Assembly: GCA_036960375.1 (NCBI GenBank)
Contig: JBALVY010000002.1
Location: 806,001 to 870,000 of the forward strand
Reading direction: 5' to 3'
DNA from: CAWVSB01 sp036960375
GTDB taxonomy: Bacteria; Pseudomonadota; Gammaproteobacteria; Pseudomonadales; CAWVSB01
Length of the DNA stretch: 64,000 nt
Part shown: positions 1 to 8,587 of the stretch, piece after piece
Numbering within the stretch: the stretch's first letter is position 1
How the letters are laid out: every line of letters begins with the position of its first letter
Program-made: the position numbers and the translations under genes
The notes under the pieces: generated by a model
What the model saw: only the letters and a program-made list of their open reading frames with translations
The model's database searches: none
What the model was told of the DNA's origin: nothing

Positions 1-1
1 G

Positions 2-1555
2 CCTCAGGCGCCAGCCTTTACCTGTATGGGTCAAACCCTGTCATATGCAGAGCTGGAGCAGCTGTCCGATCAGTTTGCTGCTTATTTGTATCACCACACA
101 CCATTACAAGCCGGTGACCGCGTGGCGCTGCAATTACCGAATGTGCTGCAGTATCCAGTCGCGTTTTTGGGTGTATTAAAAGCCGGTATGGTGGTGGTCA
201 ATACCAATCCACTGTATAGCGAGAGAGAGCTTGTCCATCAGTTTAACGACAGTGGCGCAAAGGCCCTGATAGTACTCGCCAATGTAGCAGGCCATACCGC
301 CAAGGCCTTGCCAAAAACAGGCATAAAACACGTCATAGTGACCGAATTGGGCGACCTGCATTCGCCGGTTAAACGCGTATTAATCAATTTTGCCGCGCGC
401 TATATTAAAAAGCTTGTACCTGAATATCACATACCCAACATCACACCATTTACTCGTGCTTTGGCTATGGGGAAAGGTAAAACCGTGCCGCTCAGCGAGG
501 CCAAACGCGATGATTTAATGGCGCTGGTTTATACCGGCGGTACTACAGGTGTATCGAAGGGTGCCATGATTAGCCACGCTAACCTGATGGCCAATGTAAT
601 GCAGTTGCAGGAAGTGCGACATGCCCTTCAGCTTGGGGACGGCTCCGAAATCGGTATTTTGCCTTTGCCCTTGTATCATATTTACGCTTCTATGTTGTCG
701 GCGGTATCAATATACGCCAATGATCATACTATTCTCATACCCAACCCGCGCGATATTGATGGCATGGTTAAGGTCCTCAAAGGGGTGAAAATGTCCACCT
801 TTGCCGGTTTAAATACCTTGTTTATCGGGCTGACCAATAATCCGGGTTTTCGGGAGTTGGATTTTAGTAGCCTGAAACTGACTATGTCGGGCGGCATGGC
901 GCTGAGCCGCGACGCGGCAGATAAATGGCAAAAGGTTACCGGCTGCGACATATGGGAAGGTTATGGCCTGACAGAGACCACGGGTGCTGTAACTTGCAAT
1001 CCTGGGCAAGCCAACCAACGGGGCACTATCGGTTTGCCTGTTGCCGGTACGCAGGTGCGTATCGTGGACGAAGAGGGTCAGGTTCTGGGTGTAGACCAGC
1101 CTGGAGAATTGTGTGCCCGGGGTCCGCAGGTCATGTTGGGCTACTGGCAGCGTGCTGAGGCAACATCTGAGGCGATTGATAACGAAGGCTGGTTCAGTAC
1201 CGGCGATATCGCCGTAGTACAGCCTGATGGCTATATCCGTATTGTAGATCGTAAAAAAGATATGGTGATTGTGTCGGGTTTTAATGTCTACCCCAACGAA
1301 GTAGAAGATGTACTAACGGATTATGCCGGGGTCATGGAAGCCGCGGTGATTGGTATTCCCAATGAAAAGACTGGCGAGGCGGTAAAAGCCTTTGTGGTGC
1401 CAGCAGTCGACGAGTTGAGTCTTACTGAGCTGGAATCGCATTGTCGAGAAAATTTGGCAGCTTATAAAGTGCCGCGCTCTTTTGAGGTCAGAACCGAGTT
1501 GCCCAAAAGCGCTGTAGGCAAAATTTTACGCAGGGAATTGCGTGACCAAAACTGA
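2..1555 (+). CDS. fadD: Long-chain fatty acid-CoA ligase FadD, 5' partial
   Basis: Acyl-adenylate-forming enzyme that activates fatty acids with ATP and CoA for beta-oxidation, acting at the cytoplasmic side of the inner membrane. The AMP-binding P-loop YTGGTTGVSKGAM lies near 530-570, the YGLTE motif near 960, and the STGD/DRKKDMI adenylate and hinge motifs near 1195-1265; the C-terminal catalytic lysine motif PKSAVGKILRREL is present. The frame is open to the window edge, and the codons before the first ATG (26) encode PQAPAFTC, matching the start of the family's core. The true start is therefore upstream, and roughly 40 residues are missing compared with the ~560-residue family. Its 3' end overlaps hrpA by 14 bases, suggesting co-transcription. 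FadD is the best call; other AMP-ligase subfamilies are less likely. Confidence 0.93.
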   Translation, partial: PQAPAFTCMGQTLSYAELEQLSDQFAAYLYHHTPLQAGDRVALQLPNVLQYPVAFLGVLKAGMVVVNTNPLYSERELVHQFNDSGAKALIVLANVAGHTAKALPKTGIKHVIVTELGDLHSPVKRVLINFAARYIKKLVPEYHIPNITPFTRALAMGKGKTVPLSEAKRDDLMALVYTGGTTGVSKGAMISHANLMANVMQLQEVRHALQLGDGSEIGILPLPLYHIYASMLSAVSIYANDHTILIPNPRDIDGMVKVLKGVKMSTFAGLNTLFIGLTNNPGFRELDFSSLKLTMSGGMALSRDAADKWQKVTGCDIWEGYGLTETTGAVTCNPGQANQRGTIGLPVAGTQVRIVDEEGQVLGVDQPGELCARGPQVMLGYWQRAEATSEAIDNEGWFSTGDIAVVQPDGYIRIVDRKKDMVIVSGFNVYPNEVEDVLTDYAGVMEAAVIGIPNEKTGEAVKAFVVPAVDELSLTELESHCRENLAAYKVPRSFEVRTELPKSAVGKILRRELRDQN

Positions 1556-4500
1556 TCTCCCTGCGGAATTTTCGGCATCACTACTGCAAACCAGGCTGAC
1601 AGATACCCCCGAGCTTCTTAAACAGGCGCGCTCAATCGAGACGCGTCTCAAGAAGGGCTTGCCTTGCGATCGGCTACAGCAGCAGTTGCAAAAATCACTA
1701 GATAAATCTCTCGCTTTGGTGGCGGCCCGCGCCGAGTCGGTTCCACCTATGCGGTATCCGGCGGACTTACCCGTCGCTGATAACCGTGAAGAAATTCTTG
1801 CCGCAATAAATGCCAATCAGGTCATCATTGTTGCGGGGGAAACCGGTTCAGGTAAAACCACACAATTGCCCAAAATGTGTCTGGAAGCCGGCCGCGGTGT
1901 GCGAGGCTTAATTGGGCATACTCAACCGCGGCGGCTGGCTGCGCGTACTGTGGCAAACCGTATAGCCGACGAAATGGGTGTAGAGCTTGGTCAGGGCGTG
2001 GGTTACCAGGTTCGTTTTAACGACCAGACCAGCGATGCCACATTCGTGAAGCTAATGACCGATGGCATTTTGTTGGCAGAAGTTCAGCGTGACCGGGAAT
2101 TGCTGCGCTATGATACGCTGATAATTGATGAGGCGCACGAGCGCAGTTTGAACATCGATTTTTTACTCGGTTATTTACAACGACTATTGCCCAGACGCCC
2201 CGATCTAAAACTGATCATTACCTCGGCAACCATTGATGTAGAGCGTTTCTCGAAGCATTTTGGCGGCGCGCCAGTGATCAGTGTAGAGGGGCGTAGTTAT
2301 CCCGTCGCGCTGGAATATCTACCTCTTGAAAGTTTAACTAATGATGAGGCCGAAGATTTGTCCTTGCCTTCTCATGTGTGTGCTGCAATGCATCAACTGG
2401 AGGGTATGGAATCACAGGGGCAGGGTCACCCTCAGGGTGATGTGCTGGTGTTTCTACCCGGCGAGCGGGAGATACGGGAAGTGGCGCTGGCTCTGCGTAA
2501 GCTGGGTAACAGTAGCTACGATATTTTGCCGCTCTACGCACGCCTGAGTCAGGCTGACCAGCAACGTATTTTCACTATAGATAAACGTCGCGGGCGGCGT
2601 ATTGTACTTGCCACTAATGTCGCCGAAACCTCGGTGACAGTGCCGGGCATACGCTATGTTATCGACTCCGGCGTGGCACGAATATCCCGTTATAGCGCTC
2701 GCTCAAAAGTACAGCGCTTGCCTATAGAATCGGTGTCGCGGGCCAGTGCGGATCAGCGTAAAGGCCGTTGTGGTCGAATAGCACCGGGTACCTGTATTCG
2801 GCTATACGACGAAGCCGATTTTGAAAACCGGCCGCTGTTTACTGACCCCGAAATTCTGCGCACTAATCTCGCCTCGGTTATTCTGCAAATGGCCCAGTTA
2901 AAACTTGGCGATGTGGCGAAATTCCCCTTTTTGGATAAACCTGATTCCCGTTTTATTCGCGATGGCCAGCACACTCTGGAAGAACTGGGTGCTCTGGATA
3001 GTAAAAACAATATGACGGATTTGGGTTGGCAGCTAGCGAAGCTGCCGATAGATCCGCGTCTGGGTAGAATGGTTTTGGCGGCGGGGGAGCGGGGTTGCTT
3101 GCATGAAATACTCATTATTGCCTCGGCCCTGAGTGTACAAGACCCAAGGGAAAATCCGGTAGAGAAAAAGCAGGCCGCACAGCAGGCGCATAAACGCTTT
3201 GCCGTAGAAGGTTCTGACTTTATGTCGTGGGTGGGCCTGTGGGATTATTTTGAAGAACAGCGCCAGGAGCTCAGTGGCAATCAGTTACGCAAACTGTGTA
3301 AAAAGGAGTTTTTGTCATGGGTACGTATCACCGAATGGCGTGATTTACACCGTCAGTTACACCTTGTGGCTCGCCAGCTTAAATTGAAGGAGAACCAGGA
3401 GCCGGCAAGCCTGGAGGTGGTGCATACGGTTTTATTATCCGGCCTTGTGTCGAATATTGCCCAGCGTGACGAAGGTAAAGAGTATAAGGGCACACGCGGT
3501 CGTCGGTTGATCATTTTTCCAGGCTCCGGCTTGTATAAAAAACCGCCCAAGTGGATGGTGAGCTCTGAGTTGGTTGAAACGGGTAAATTATACGCCCGCG
3601 GCAATGGTCGAATTGAGCCCGAGTGGGTGCTGCCCTATGCTCAGCATTTGGTTAAACGTCAGTATAGCGAGCCACATTACAGTACCCGTCGCGGGCAGGT
3701 ATTGGCCAATGAGTCTATTAGTCTATACGGTCTGGTATTGAGTGATAGAAACAAAGCAGAATACAAAAAAATTGACCCGGTTGCCTCGCATGAAATTTTT
3801 GTTCGAGCGGCACTAGTGGAGGGAGGCTACAGAGGCAAAGCGCCTTTCTGGCGCCATAATCAGCAGTTGCTGGAAGACATGCTGGAATTGGAAGCGCGTT
3901 CCCGTCGCGGCGACATTCGCATCAGTGATGACATCATTTATGAGTTTTATAATGAACGTGTTCCGGCCGAAATTTGCGACCTTAAAAGTTTCGATCGCTG
4001 GCGAAAAAAGGCAGAGATAAAGCAGCCTGAATTGCTATTTTTACAGCGCCATTCTTTAATGGCGGATAAGGCATCCGAAGAGGGGGCTGCACAGTTTCCC
4101 TCCTCTTTGATGTTTGCTGATATGGCTTTGCCACTGCATTATCGGTTTGAGCCAGGTCAGCTCAATGATGGCGTCACGGTGGATTTACCCGTAGCTTTAC
4201 TCAACCGTGTGCCGGTAAGTTTGTTTGATTGGCTGGTGCCCGGTTTACTGCGTGATAAAACTATAGCACTGCTAAAGACCTTGCCTAAAAATCTCCGCAA
4301 AAATTTTGTACCCGTGCCCGATTTCGCTGATAAAGCACTGGCGGGCGTGAGCTCTGACAATGTTGCCCTGGTAGACATACTGGCCAGGCGATTATCTACT
4401 TTAGGAAGAGTGAAAGTAGTTGCCTCAGACTTCTCAGCAGAAAAACTGGAGTCGTTTTATTTGATGCGTGCGCGCATTATCGGTGAGGGTGACAAGGTTT

Positions 4501-5450
4501 TGGCCGAGAGTCGAGATATTCGACTTTTAGTGAATGACAATAGAGAAAAGCTACAGCAGCAATTAAATGAACGTGCTGAATCGGGTGCAGAGACGCAATT
4601 TACCCGCTGGGATTTTGGTGATTTGGCCGCAGAGAAAAAACTAAAACAGGCCGGTGTCACTATTAAGGCCTTTCCTGCCATTGTCGATTGTGGTGACAAG
4701 GTGGCCTTGCGCTTGCTTGATGACCCTGGTGAGGCAGAGCGCGCCAGCCGTGCCGGAGTGGTGCGTTTGATTATGGCGGCGATACCACAGCAGGTGAAAT
4801 ATTTACGTAAAGAATTGCTGCGTTCAAATCAACACGCTTTACATTTATCGGCGTTGTCGAAAAGACCAGCAATTGTAGAGTTTTTATTGCAGGCCATTTT
4901 CTTGCAGAATTTTTTATCAGCCGGAGTGCCCAGAAGCGAGGCAGATTTTAAACAGTGTGTCGACAAAAACAAAGGCCAATTGGTTAGCGTGGCGAATGAG
5001 TTTTCCACTGTTATGGACAAGGTCTTGGCTTTGCATTATCAGGCGCGGCAGATTTTGTCAGGTATGAAAGACCAAAGTGCCGCCTATGCTGTCGAAGATG
5101 TCACAGCGCAGCTATCGGGTCTTTTATATGAAGGTTTTCTACCAGATGTGCCCTTTGCAAGGCTGCGGCATTACCCGCGTTATTTACAGGCCATGGTATT
5201 CCGGCTGGAAAAACTGGCAGGGCATCAGCAAAAAGATCGCCGGGCCTGCGGTCAGATTCAGCCCTTGTTAACACCGCTGGACCAACAATTGTCAGGTGAT
5301 TATCGGCAGTTGCTGGTATTGCCGCAGTATGTTGAGTATCGCTGGGCTCTGGAGGAGTACAGGGTGTCACTGTTTGCCCAGCAGTTGGGTACACAAACAC
5401 CGGTTTCAGAAAAGCGACTTAAAGTAATGTGGGAAAAAATTGATCCTTAA
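1542..5450 (+). CDS. hrpA: ATP-dependent RNA helicase HrpA
   Basis: DEAH-box RNA helicase of 1302 residues, the usual HrpA length (~1300), acting in mRNA processing and ribosome rescue. Walker A GETGSGKTT is at residues 99-107, DEAH at 196-199, followed by the SAT motif, then the helicase C domain with the QRKGRCGR motif. After these come the HA2 and OB-fold regions and the long DUF3418 C-terminal domain typical of bacterial HrpA. The start is GTG with AGGGA six bases upstream (1532-1536), inside the end of fadD; the 14-base overlap suggests translational coupling. No frameshift or missing motif is seen. Confidence 0.95.
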   Translation: MTKTDLPAEFSASLLQTRLTDTPELLKQARSIETRLKKGLPCDRLQQQLQKSLDKSLALVAARAESVPPMRYPADLPVADNREEILAAINANQVIIVAGETGSGKTTQLPKMCLEAGRGVRGLIGHTQPRRLAARTVANRIADEMGVELGQGVGYQVRFNDQTSDATFVKLMTDGILLAEVQRDRELLRYDTLIIDEAHERSLNIDFLLGYLQRLLPRRPDLKLIITSATIDVERFSKHFGGAPVISVEGRSYPVALEYLPLESLTNDEAEDLSLPSHVCAAMHQLEGMESQGQGHPQGDVLVFLPGEREIREVALALRKLGNSSYDILPLYARLSQADQQRIFTIDKRRGRRIVLATNVAETSVTVPGIRYVIDSGVARISRYSARSKVQRLPIESVSRASADQRKGRCGRIAPGTCIRLYDEADFENRPLFTDPEILRTNLASVILQMAQLKLGDVAKFPFLDKPDSRFIRDGQHTLEELGALDSKNNMTDLGWQLAKLPIDPRLGRMVLAAGERGCLHEILIIASALSVQDPRENPVEKKQAAQQAHKRFAVEGSDFMSWVGLWDYFEEQRQELSGNQLRKLCKKEFLSWVRITEWRDLHRQLHLVARQLKLKENQEPASLEVVHTVLLSGLVSNIAQRDEGKEYKGTRGRRLIIFPGSGLYKKPPKWMVSSELVETGKLYARGNGRIEPEWVLPYAQHLVKRQYSEPHYSTRRGQVLANESISLYGLVLSDRNKAEYKKIDPVASHEIFVRAALVEGGYRGKAPFWRHNQQLLEDMLELEARSRRGDIRISDDIIYEFYNERVPAEICDLKSFDRWRKKAEIKQPELLFLQRHSLMADKASEEGAAQFPSSLMFADMALPLHYRFEPGQLNDGVTVDLPVALLNRVPVSLFDWLVPGLLRDKTIALLKTLPKNLRKNFVPVPDFADKALAGVSSDNVALVDILARRLSTLGRVKVVASDFSAEKLESFYLMRARIIGEGDKVLAESRDIRLLVNDNREKLQQQLNERAESGAETQFTRWDFGDLAAEKKLKQAGVTIKAFPAIVDCGDKVALRLLDDPGEAERASRAGVVRLIMAAIPQQVKYLRKELLRSNQHALHLSALSKRPAIVEFLLQAIFLQNFLSAGVPRSEADFKQCVDKNKGQLVSVANEFSTVMDKVLALHYQARQILSGMKDQSAAYAVEDVTAQLSGLLYEGFLPDVPFARLRHYPRYLQAMVFRLEKLAGHQQKDRRACGQIQPLLTPLDQQLSGDYRQLLVLPQYVEYRWALEEYRVSLFAQQLGTQTPVSEKRLKVMWEKIDP

Positions 5451-5607
5451 TTTTGTGACCGCCGTATAAGAACTGGAGATCAGTGGCTTGAGATCAAAGT
5501 TTTTGTTTGAATGAAACTTGTTCTCAATTACTCTGTCATAGCATGCACAGCACTTGAAAGTAATAAGGTGCTGAATTATTAAAAACAATTGGATACCAGG
5601 AGTGAGT

Positions 5608-5997
5608 ATGTCTAAAAGAACTTTGAAACCTATAGTTGGCGCACTGAGTGCTGCCTTTCTTGCCTCGGCAATAGTTCCTGCAGTATCTGCGGACACTATT
5701 AACCCTTTCGCAGCAACGGAATTATCCAGCGGCTACAACTTGGCTAACTTTGACAAACATGCTGAAGGTGGCTGTGGCGAAGGAAAAGCTGACGGCGAAG
5801 GCAGTTGTGGTGAAGGCAAAGCCAAAGCTGAGGGTAAGTGCGGCGAAGGTAAGTGTGGTGCTGACAAAAAAGCCGAAAAAGAAGGTAAGTGCGGCGAAGG
5901 TAAGTGTGGTGCCGACAAAAAAGCCAAAGCTGAAGGTAGCTGCGGTGGTGACAAGGCCAAAGCTGAAGGTAGCTGCGGCGGCGATAAAGCCGAGTAA
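5608..5997 (+). CDS. hvfA: HvfA/bufferin-type Cys-rich RiPP precursor
   Basis: A secreted 129-residue precursor. A signal peptide (residues 1-28, cleavage about VSA|DT) is followed by a spacer and a low-complexity Lys/Glu/Gly-rich core. The core has eight cysteines (56, 67, 78, 83, 95, 100, 112, 123), each in an EGxCG motif, including two tandem EGKCGEGKCG units and two C-terminal EGSCGGDKA units. In known HvfA/bufferin families such cysteines are modified by the DUF692 enzyme plus its DUF2063 partner to oxazolone/thioamide-type groups that bind copper; the same job is inferred here from the two genes directly downstream. The start at ATG 5608 is chosen because AGGAG sits at 5598-5602; a GTG at 5602 overlaps that site. 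No metal-responsive operator was recognised upstream. Confidence 0.88.
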   Translation: MSKRTLKPIVGALSAAFLASAIVPAVSADTINPFAATELSSGYNLANFDKHAEGGCGEGKADGEGSCGEGKAKAEGKCGEGKCGADKKAEKEGKCGEGKCGADKKAKAEGSCGGDKAKAEGSCGGDKAE

Positions 5998-6008
5998 TAT
6001 CCTTACCC

Positions 6009-6860
6009 GTGCTTAATTTACATCCGGTATCTGGAGTAGGTTTGGGTCTGCGGCGCTCTTTGACCGCAGAGCTGACTGAACTTACCACTGAGACTATACA
6101 GTTTCTAGAGGTGGCTCCAGAAAACTGGATGGGTATTGGCGGACGATTAGGCAAGGTGTTTCGTTCTTATAGCGAACGTTTTCCCATCGCTCTACACGGT
6201 TTATCTTTGAATATCGGTGGCCCTGAGCCACTCGATACCGATTTTTTGTTGCGCTTAAAAGAGTTTATTGCCGAGCACAATTGTCCCTGTTATTCCGAGC
6301 ATCTCACCTACTGTGGTGATGCCGGTCATTTATACGATTTAATGCCTATCCCTTTTACCCAAGAGGCGGTGCACTATGTAGCTGACCGTATTCGTCAGGT
6401 ACAAGATAGTTTGGGTCAACGTATTGCGATGGAGAATGCCAGCTATTATGCGGCGCCTCATCAGCAGATGACGGAATTGGAATTTATCCATGCAGTCATT
6501 GCAGAAGCAGACTGCGATTTTCTGTTAGACGTTAATAATATCTATGTGAATAGTATTAACCATGATTACGACCCTTATGAATTTCTCAGTGCGCTGCCGG
6601 TAGAGCGTACGTCCTATATTCATATTGCGGGCCACTATGTTGAGGCCGAAGATTTACGTGTGGATACCCATGGTGCCGACGTGATTGACCCGGTATGGGA
6701 CTTACTCCGCGCCGCCTATGACCAATTTGGTGTTATGCCTACATTGCTGGAGCGTGATTTTAATATACCTCCGGTGCAAGAATTACTCATTGAGACCGCA
6801 CAGATAAGTGCCATCCAGCAGCACTATATCGATGCCGCGCAGGCAACAGGCAATGGCTGA
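6009..6860 (+). CDS. hvfB: DUF692 family RiPP-modifying enzyme (HvfB/MbnB-like)
   Basis: A 283-residue TIM-barrel protein of the DUF692 (multinuclear iron) family, the length of HvfB/MbnB homologues. Family metal-ligand segments are visible: LHGLSLNIGG near residue 63, SEHLTYCG, MENASYY, LLDVNNIYVN, HIAGHY and DTHGADV. MbnB and HvfB use iron and oxygen to convert precursor cysteines to oxazolone-thioamide groups, so the likely substrate is the EGxCG protein encoded 11 bases upstream. The start is GTG at 6009 with no strong ribosome-binding site, suggesting coupling to hvfA. It overlaps the following DUF2063 gene by 8 bases. Assignment to the family is firm; the exact modification is inferred. 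Confidence 0.92.
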   Translation: MLNLHPVSGVGLGLRRSLTAELTELTTETIQFLEVAPENWMGIGGRLGKVFRSYSERFPIALHGLSLNIGGPEPLDTDFLLRLKEFIAEHNCPCYSEHLTYCGDAGHLYDLMPIPFTQEAVHYVADRIRQVQDSLGQRIAMENASYYAAPHQQMTELEFIHAVIAEADCDFLLDVNNIYVNSINHDYDPYEFLSALPVERTSYIHIAGHYVEAEDLRVDTHGADVIDPVWDLLRAAYDQFGVMPTLLERDFNIPPVQELLIETAQISAIQQHYIDAAQATGNG

Positions 6861-7611
6861 GCCCGACTTCAAGCAAGTCCAACGCGCCTTTGCGGCGCAT
6901 ATTCGCAACCCGCAGCTGAATGCGGCTCCGGCCGATGTTGAACCCCGTCGCATGGCCATTTATAACGATCTGTTTTATCGTAATATTGAGGGCTTTATTA
7001 GCGGAGCCTTTCCGGTGTTGCGCTCAATTATGCCCGACGAGCCATGGCATGCCATGGTGCGTTTGTTTATGACTACCCATTACTGCCAAACGCCGTATTT
7101 TCTTGAAATAAGCCAGGAGTTTCTGCAATGGCTAGCGGCCGCTGAGCTTGATGCCAGTTATCCCTCTTTTATTCTTGAATTGGCGCATTATGAATGGGTC
7201 GAATTGGCCCTGGATGTCGCAGACGAGACACCTGCCTGGGAGCAAATTGACCCAAACGGCGATTTGCTCACTGGCTGCCCCGTGGTATCGCCATTGGCCT
7301 GGTCATTGGCTTATCAGTATCCAGTGCAGTTAATTGGCCCAGATTTTCAACCGCTTGAACCGAGCCCGGAGCCCACCTATTTGGTGGTTTACCGTAATCG
7401 AGCCGATGAGGTGAAATTTATGCAGGGCAATGCCGCCACAGCAATGTTATTGGACACTCTGGCCCAACAACCGACACCCACCGGTCTAGCAGCGATTGAG
7501 AAACTGGCCGTCGACATGGATACTTCGGCTGAGCAACTAATGTCTGCAGGGCAAGAAATACTGCAAAAATTGCAGTCTCTCGGTGTAATTGTCGGTGTGT
7601 GGCGCAAATAA
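6853..7611 (+). CDS. hvfC: DUF2063 partner protein (HvfC/MbnC-like)
   Basis: A 252-residue protein whose N-terminal ~95 residues match the DUF2063 'putative DNA-binding' domain: FAAHIRNP, then RMAIYNDLFYRNIEGFISGAFPVL. In methanobactin and HvfA systems this partner forms a complex with the DUF692 enzyme and presents the precursor; DNA binding is a legacy name. The ATG at 6853 is preferred because it overlaps the hvfB stop by 8 bases and begins the conserved domain; a longer reading from 6808 adds non-conserved residues. The usual fourth gene, hvfD (DoxX-like), does not follow: the next gene is an MlaA homologue. A DoxX gene exists at 37602 but in an unrelated context. Confidence 0.9.
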   Translation: MAEPDFKQVQRAFAAHIRNPQLNAAPADVEPRRMAIYNDLFYRNIEGFISGAFPVLRSIMPDEPWHAMVRLFMTTHYCQTPYFLEISQEFLQWLAAAELDASYPSFILELAHYEWVELALDVADETPAWEQIDPNGDLLTGCPVVSPLAWSLAYQYPVQLIGPDFQPLEPSPEPTYLVVYRNRADEVKFMQGNAATAMLLDTLAQQPTPTGLAAIEKLAVDMDTSAEQLMSAGQEILQKLQSLGVIVGVWRK

Positions 7612-7732
7612 ACCGTCTTATGAGGTGAATGGACTGTGGTATAGCCAGCATATTTCTGGCAAATGCTACTCAGTTCGGCGCTATGTCGTTATACTTAGCT
7701 CCGTAACAGGTCAGTGTTATAGGGGTTTTGTA

Positions 7733-8557
7733 GTGGGGCGTTATTCCTGGTGGGCAAAGGCTCCTCAGCGTTTGTCTATTTTCCAGATTATTGTTTTGTC
7801 GGTATGGGTGTTCACCCAAGCCGAGCTTGCCTATGCCAATTCCGAAGACTCTCCCATGAGCGAGCAAAAAGCCGTCAGCTTACAGACCGTGCATCCAGCT
7901 GATCCATGGGAAAAATGGAACCGCAGTATGTTCAGGTTCAATGATTTTGCCGATCATTGGGTGCTGCACCCGATTGCCGTGGGCTGGAATACCCTCATGC
8001 CCGAGATATTGGATGTCGGAACAACTAACTTTTTCGAAAATCTCGAAATGGTCCCAACGGTGGCTAACAGCCTGTTTCAGTTCAAACTCAAAAATGTTGC
8101 CGTAGGGTCTGGACGATTTGTGCTAAATAGTACATTGGGTTTACTGGGCTTCTTCGATGTAGCCACCGGCTGGGGTTTTGAGCGTCAGACGGAAGACTTT
8201 GGTCAAACCCTGGCTCACTATGGAGCCAAGTCAGGACCTTATATGGTGCTGCCATTACTGGGTCCGTCTACGGTGCGTGATAGTATCGGCCTGGTGCCTG
8301 ATATATATCTCTCACCACTCTATAGTGTTAAGCAGGAGAAAATTCTGTGGGGTCTTACTGCGCTTAAGTTGATCGATTTACGCGCCGATCTTTTGGATGT
8401 TGAAGCATTGATCACTGGTGACCGCTATACTTTTATTCGTGATGCCTATCTTCAACGGCGGGCGGCACAGGTGGCCGATGGCGCTGTAGAAGACACTTTT
8501 GGCGACGATGACTTCAGCTTTGATGATTTTGAAGAAGACGAATTAGATGATCTTTAA
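7733..8557 (+). CDS. mlaA: MlaA/VacJ family outer-membrane lipid asymmetry protein
   Basis: MlaA removes misplaced phospholipids from the outer leaflet of the outer membrane and passes them to the Mla pathway. The conserved segments are DPWEKWNRSMFRFND, the NFFENLE/PTVANSLFQ region, GFFDVATGWGFERQTEDFGQTL and the LGPSTVRDSIG loop. A GTG start at 7733 is chosen: AGGGG sits 7 bases upstream and the product begins with a clean signal peptide ending AYA|NS. An ATG at 7857 would lose the signal peptide, and a start at 7589 adds sequence overlapping hvfC. Unlike typical MlaA there is no lipobox cysteine, so a type I signal peptidase substrate is predicted. The C-terminus is very acidic (D/E-rich tail). 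Length 274 residues. Confidence 0.86.
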   Translation: MGRYSWWAKAPQRLSIFQIIVLSVWVFTQAELAYANSEDSPMSEQKAVSLQTVHPADPWEKWNRSMFRFNDFADHWVLHPIAVGWNTLMPEILDVGTTNFFENLEMVPTVANSLFQFKLKNVAVGSGRFVLNSTLGLLGFFDVATGWGFERQTEDFGQTLAHYGAKSGPYMVLPLLGPSTVRDSIGLVPDIYLSPLYSVKQEKILWGLTALKLIDLRADLLDVEALITGDRYTFIRDAYLQRRAAQVADGAVEDTFGDDDFSFDDFEEDELDDL

Positions 8558-8587
8558 CCATAGGCAGCAGGCCTAGAGCACAGATTT

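Noticed and set aside
5733..5960. Long minus-strand frame across the HvfA core repeats
   Set aside because: Mirror of the repetitive plus-strand core; proline/serine-rich, no start context or homology.
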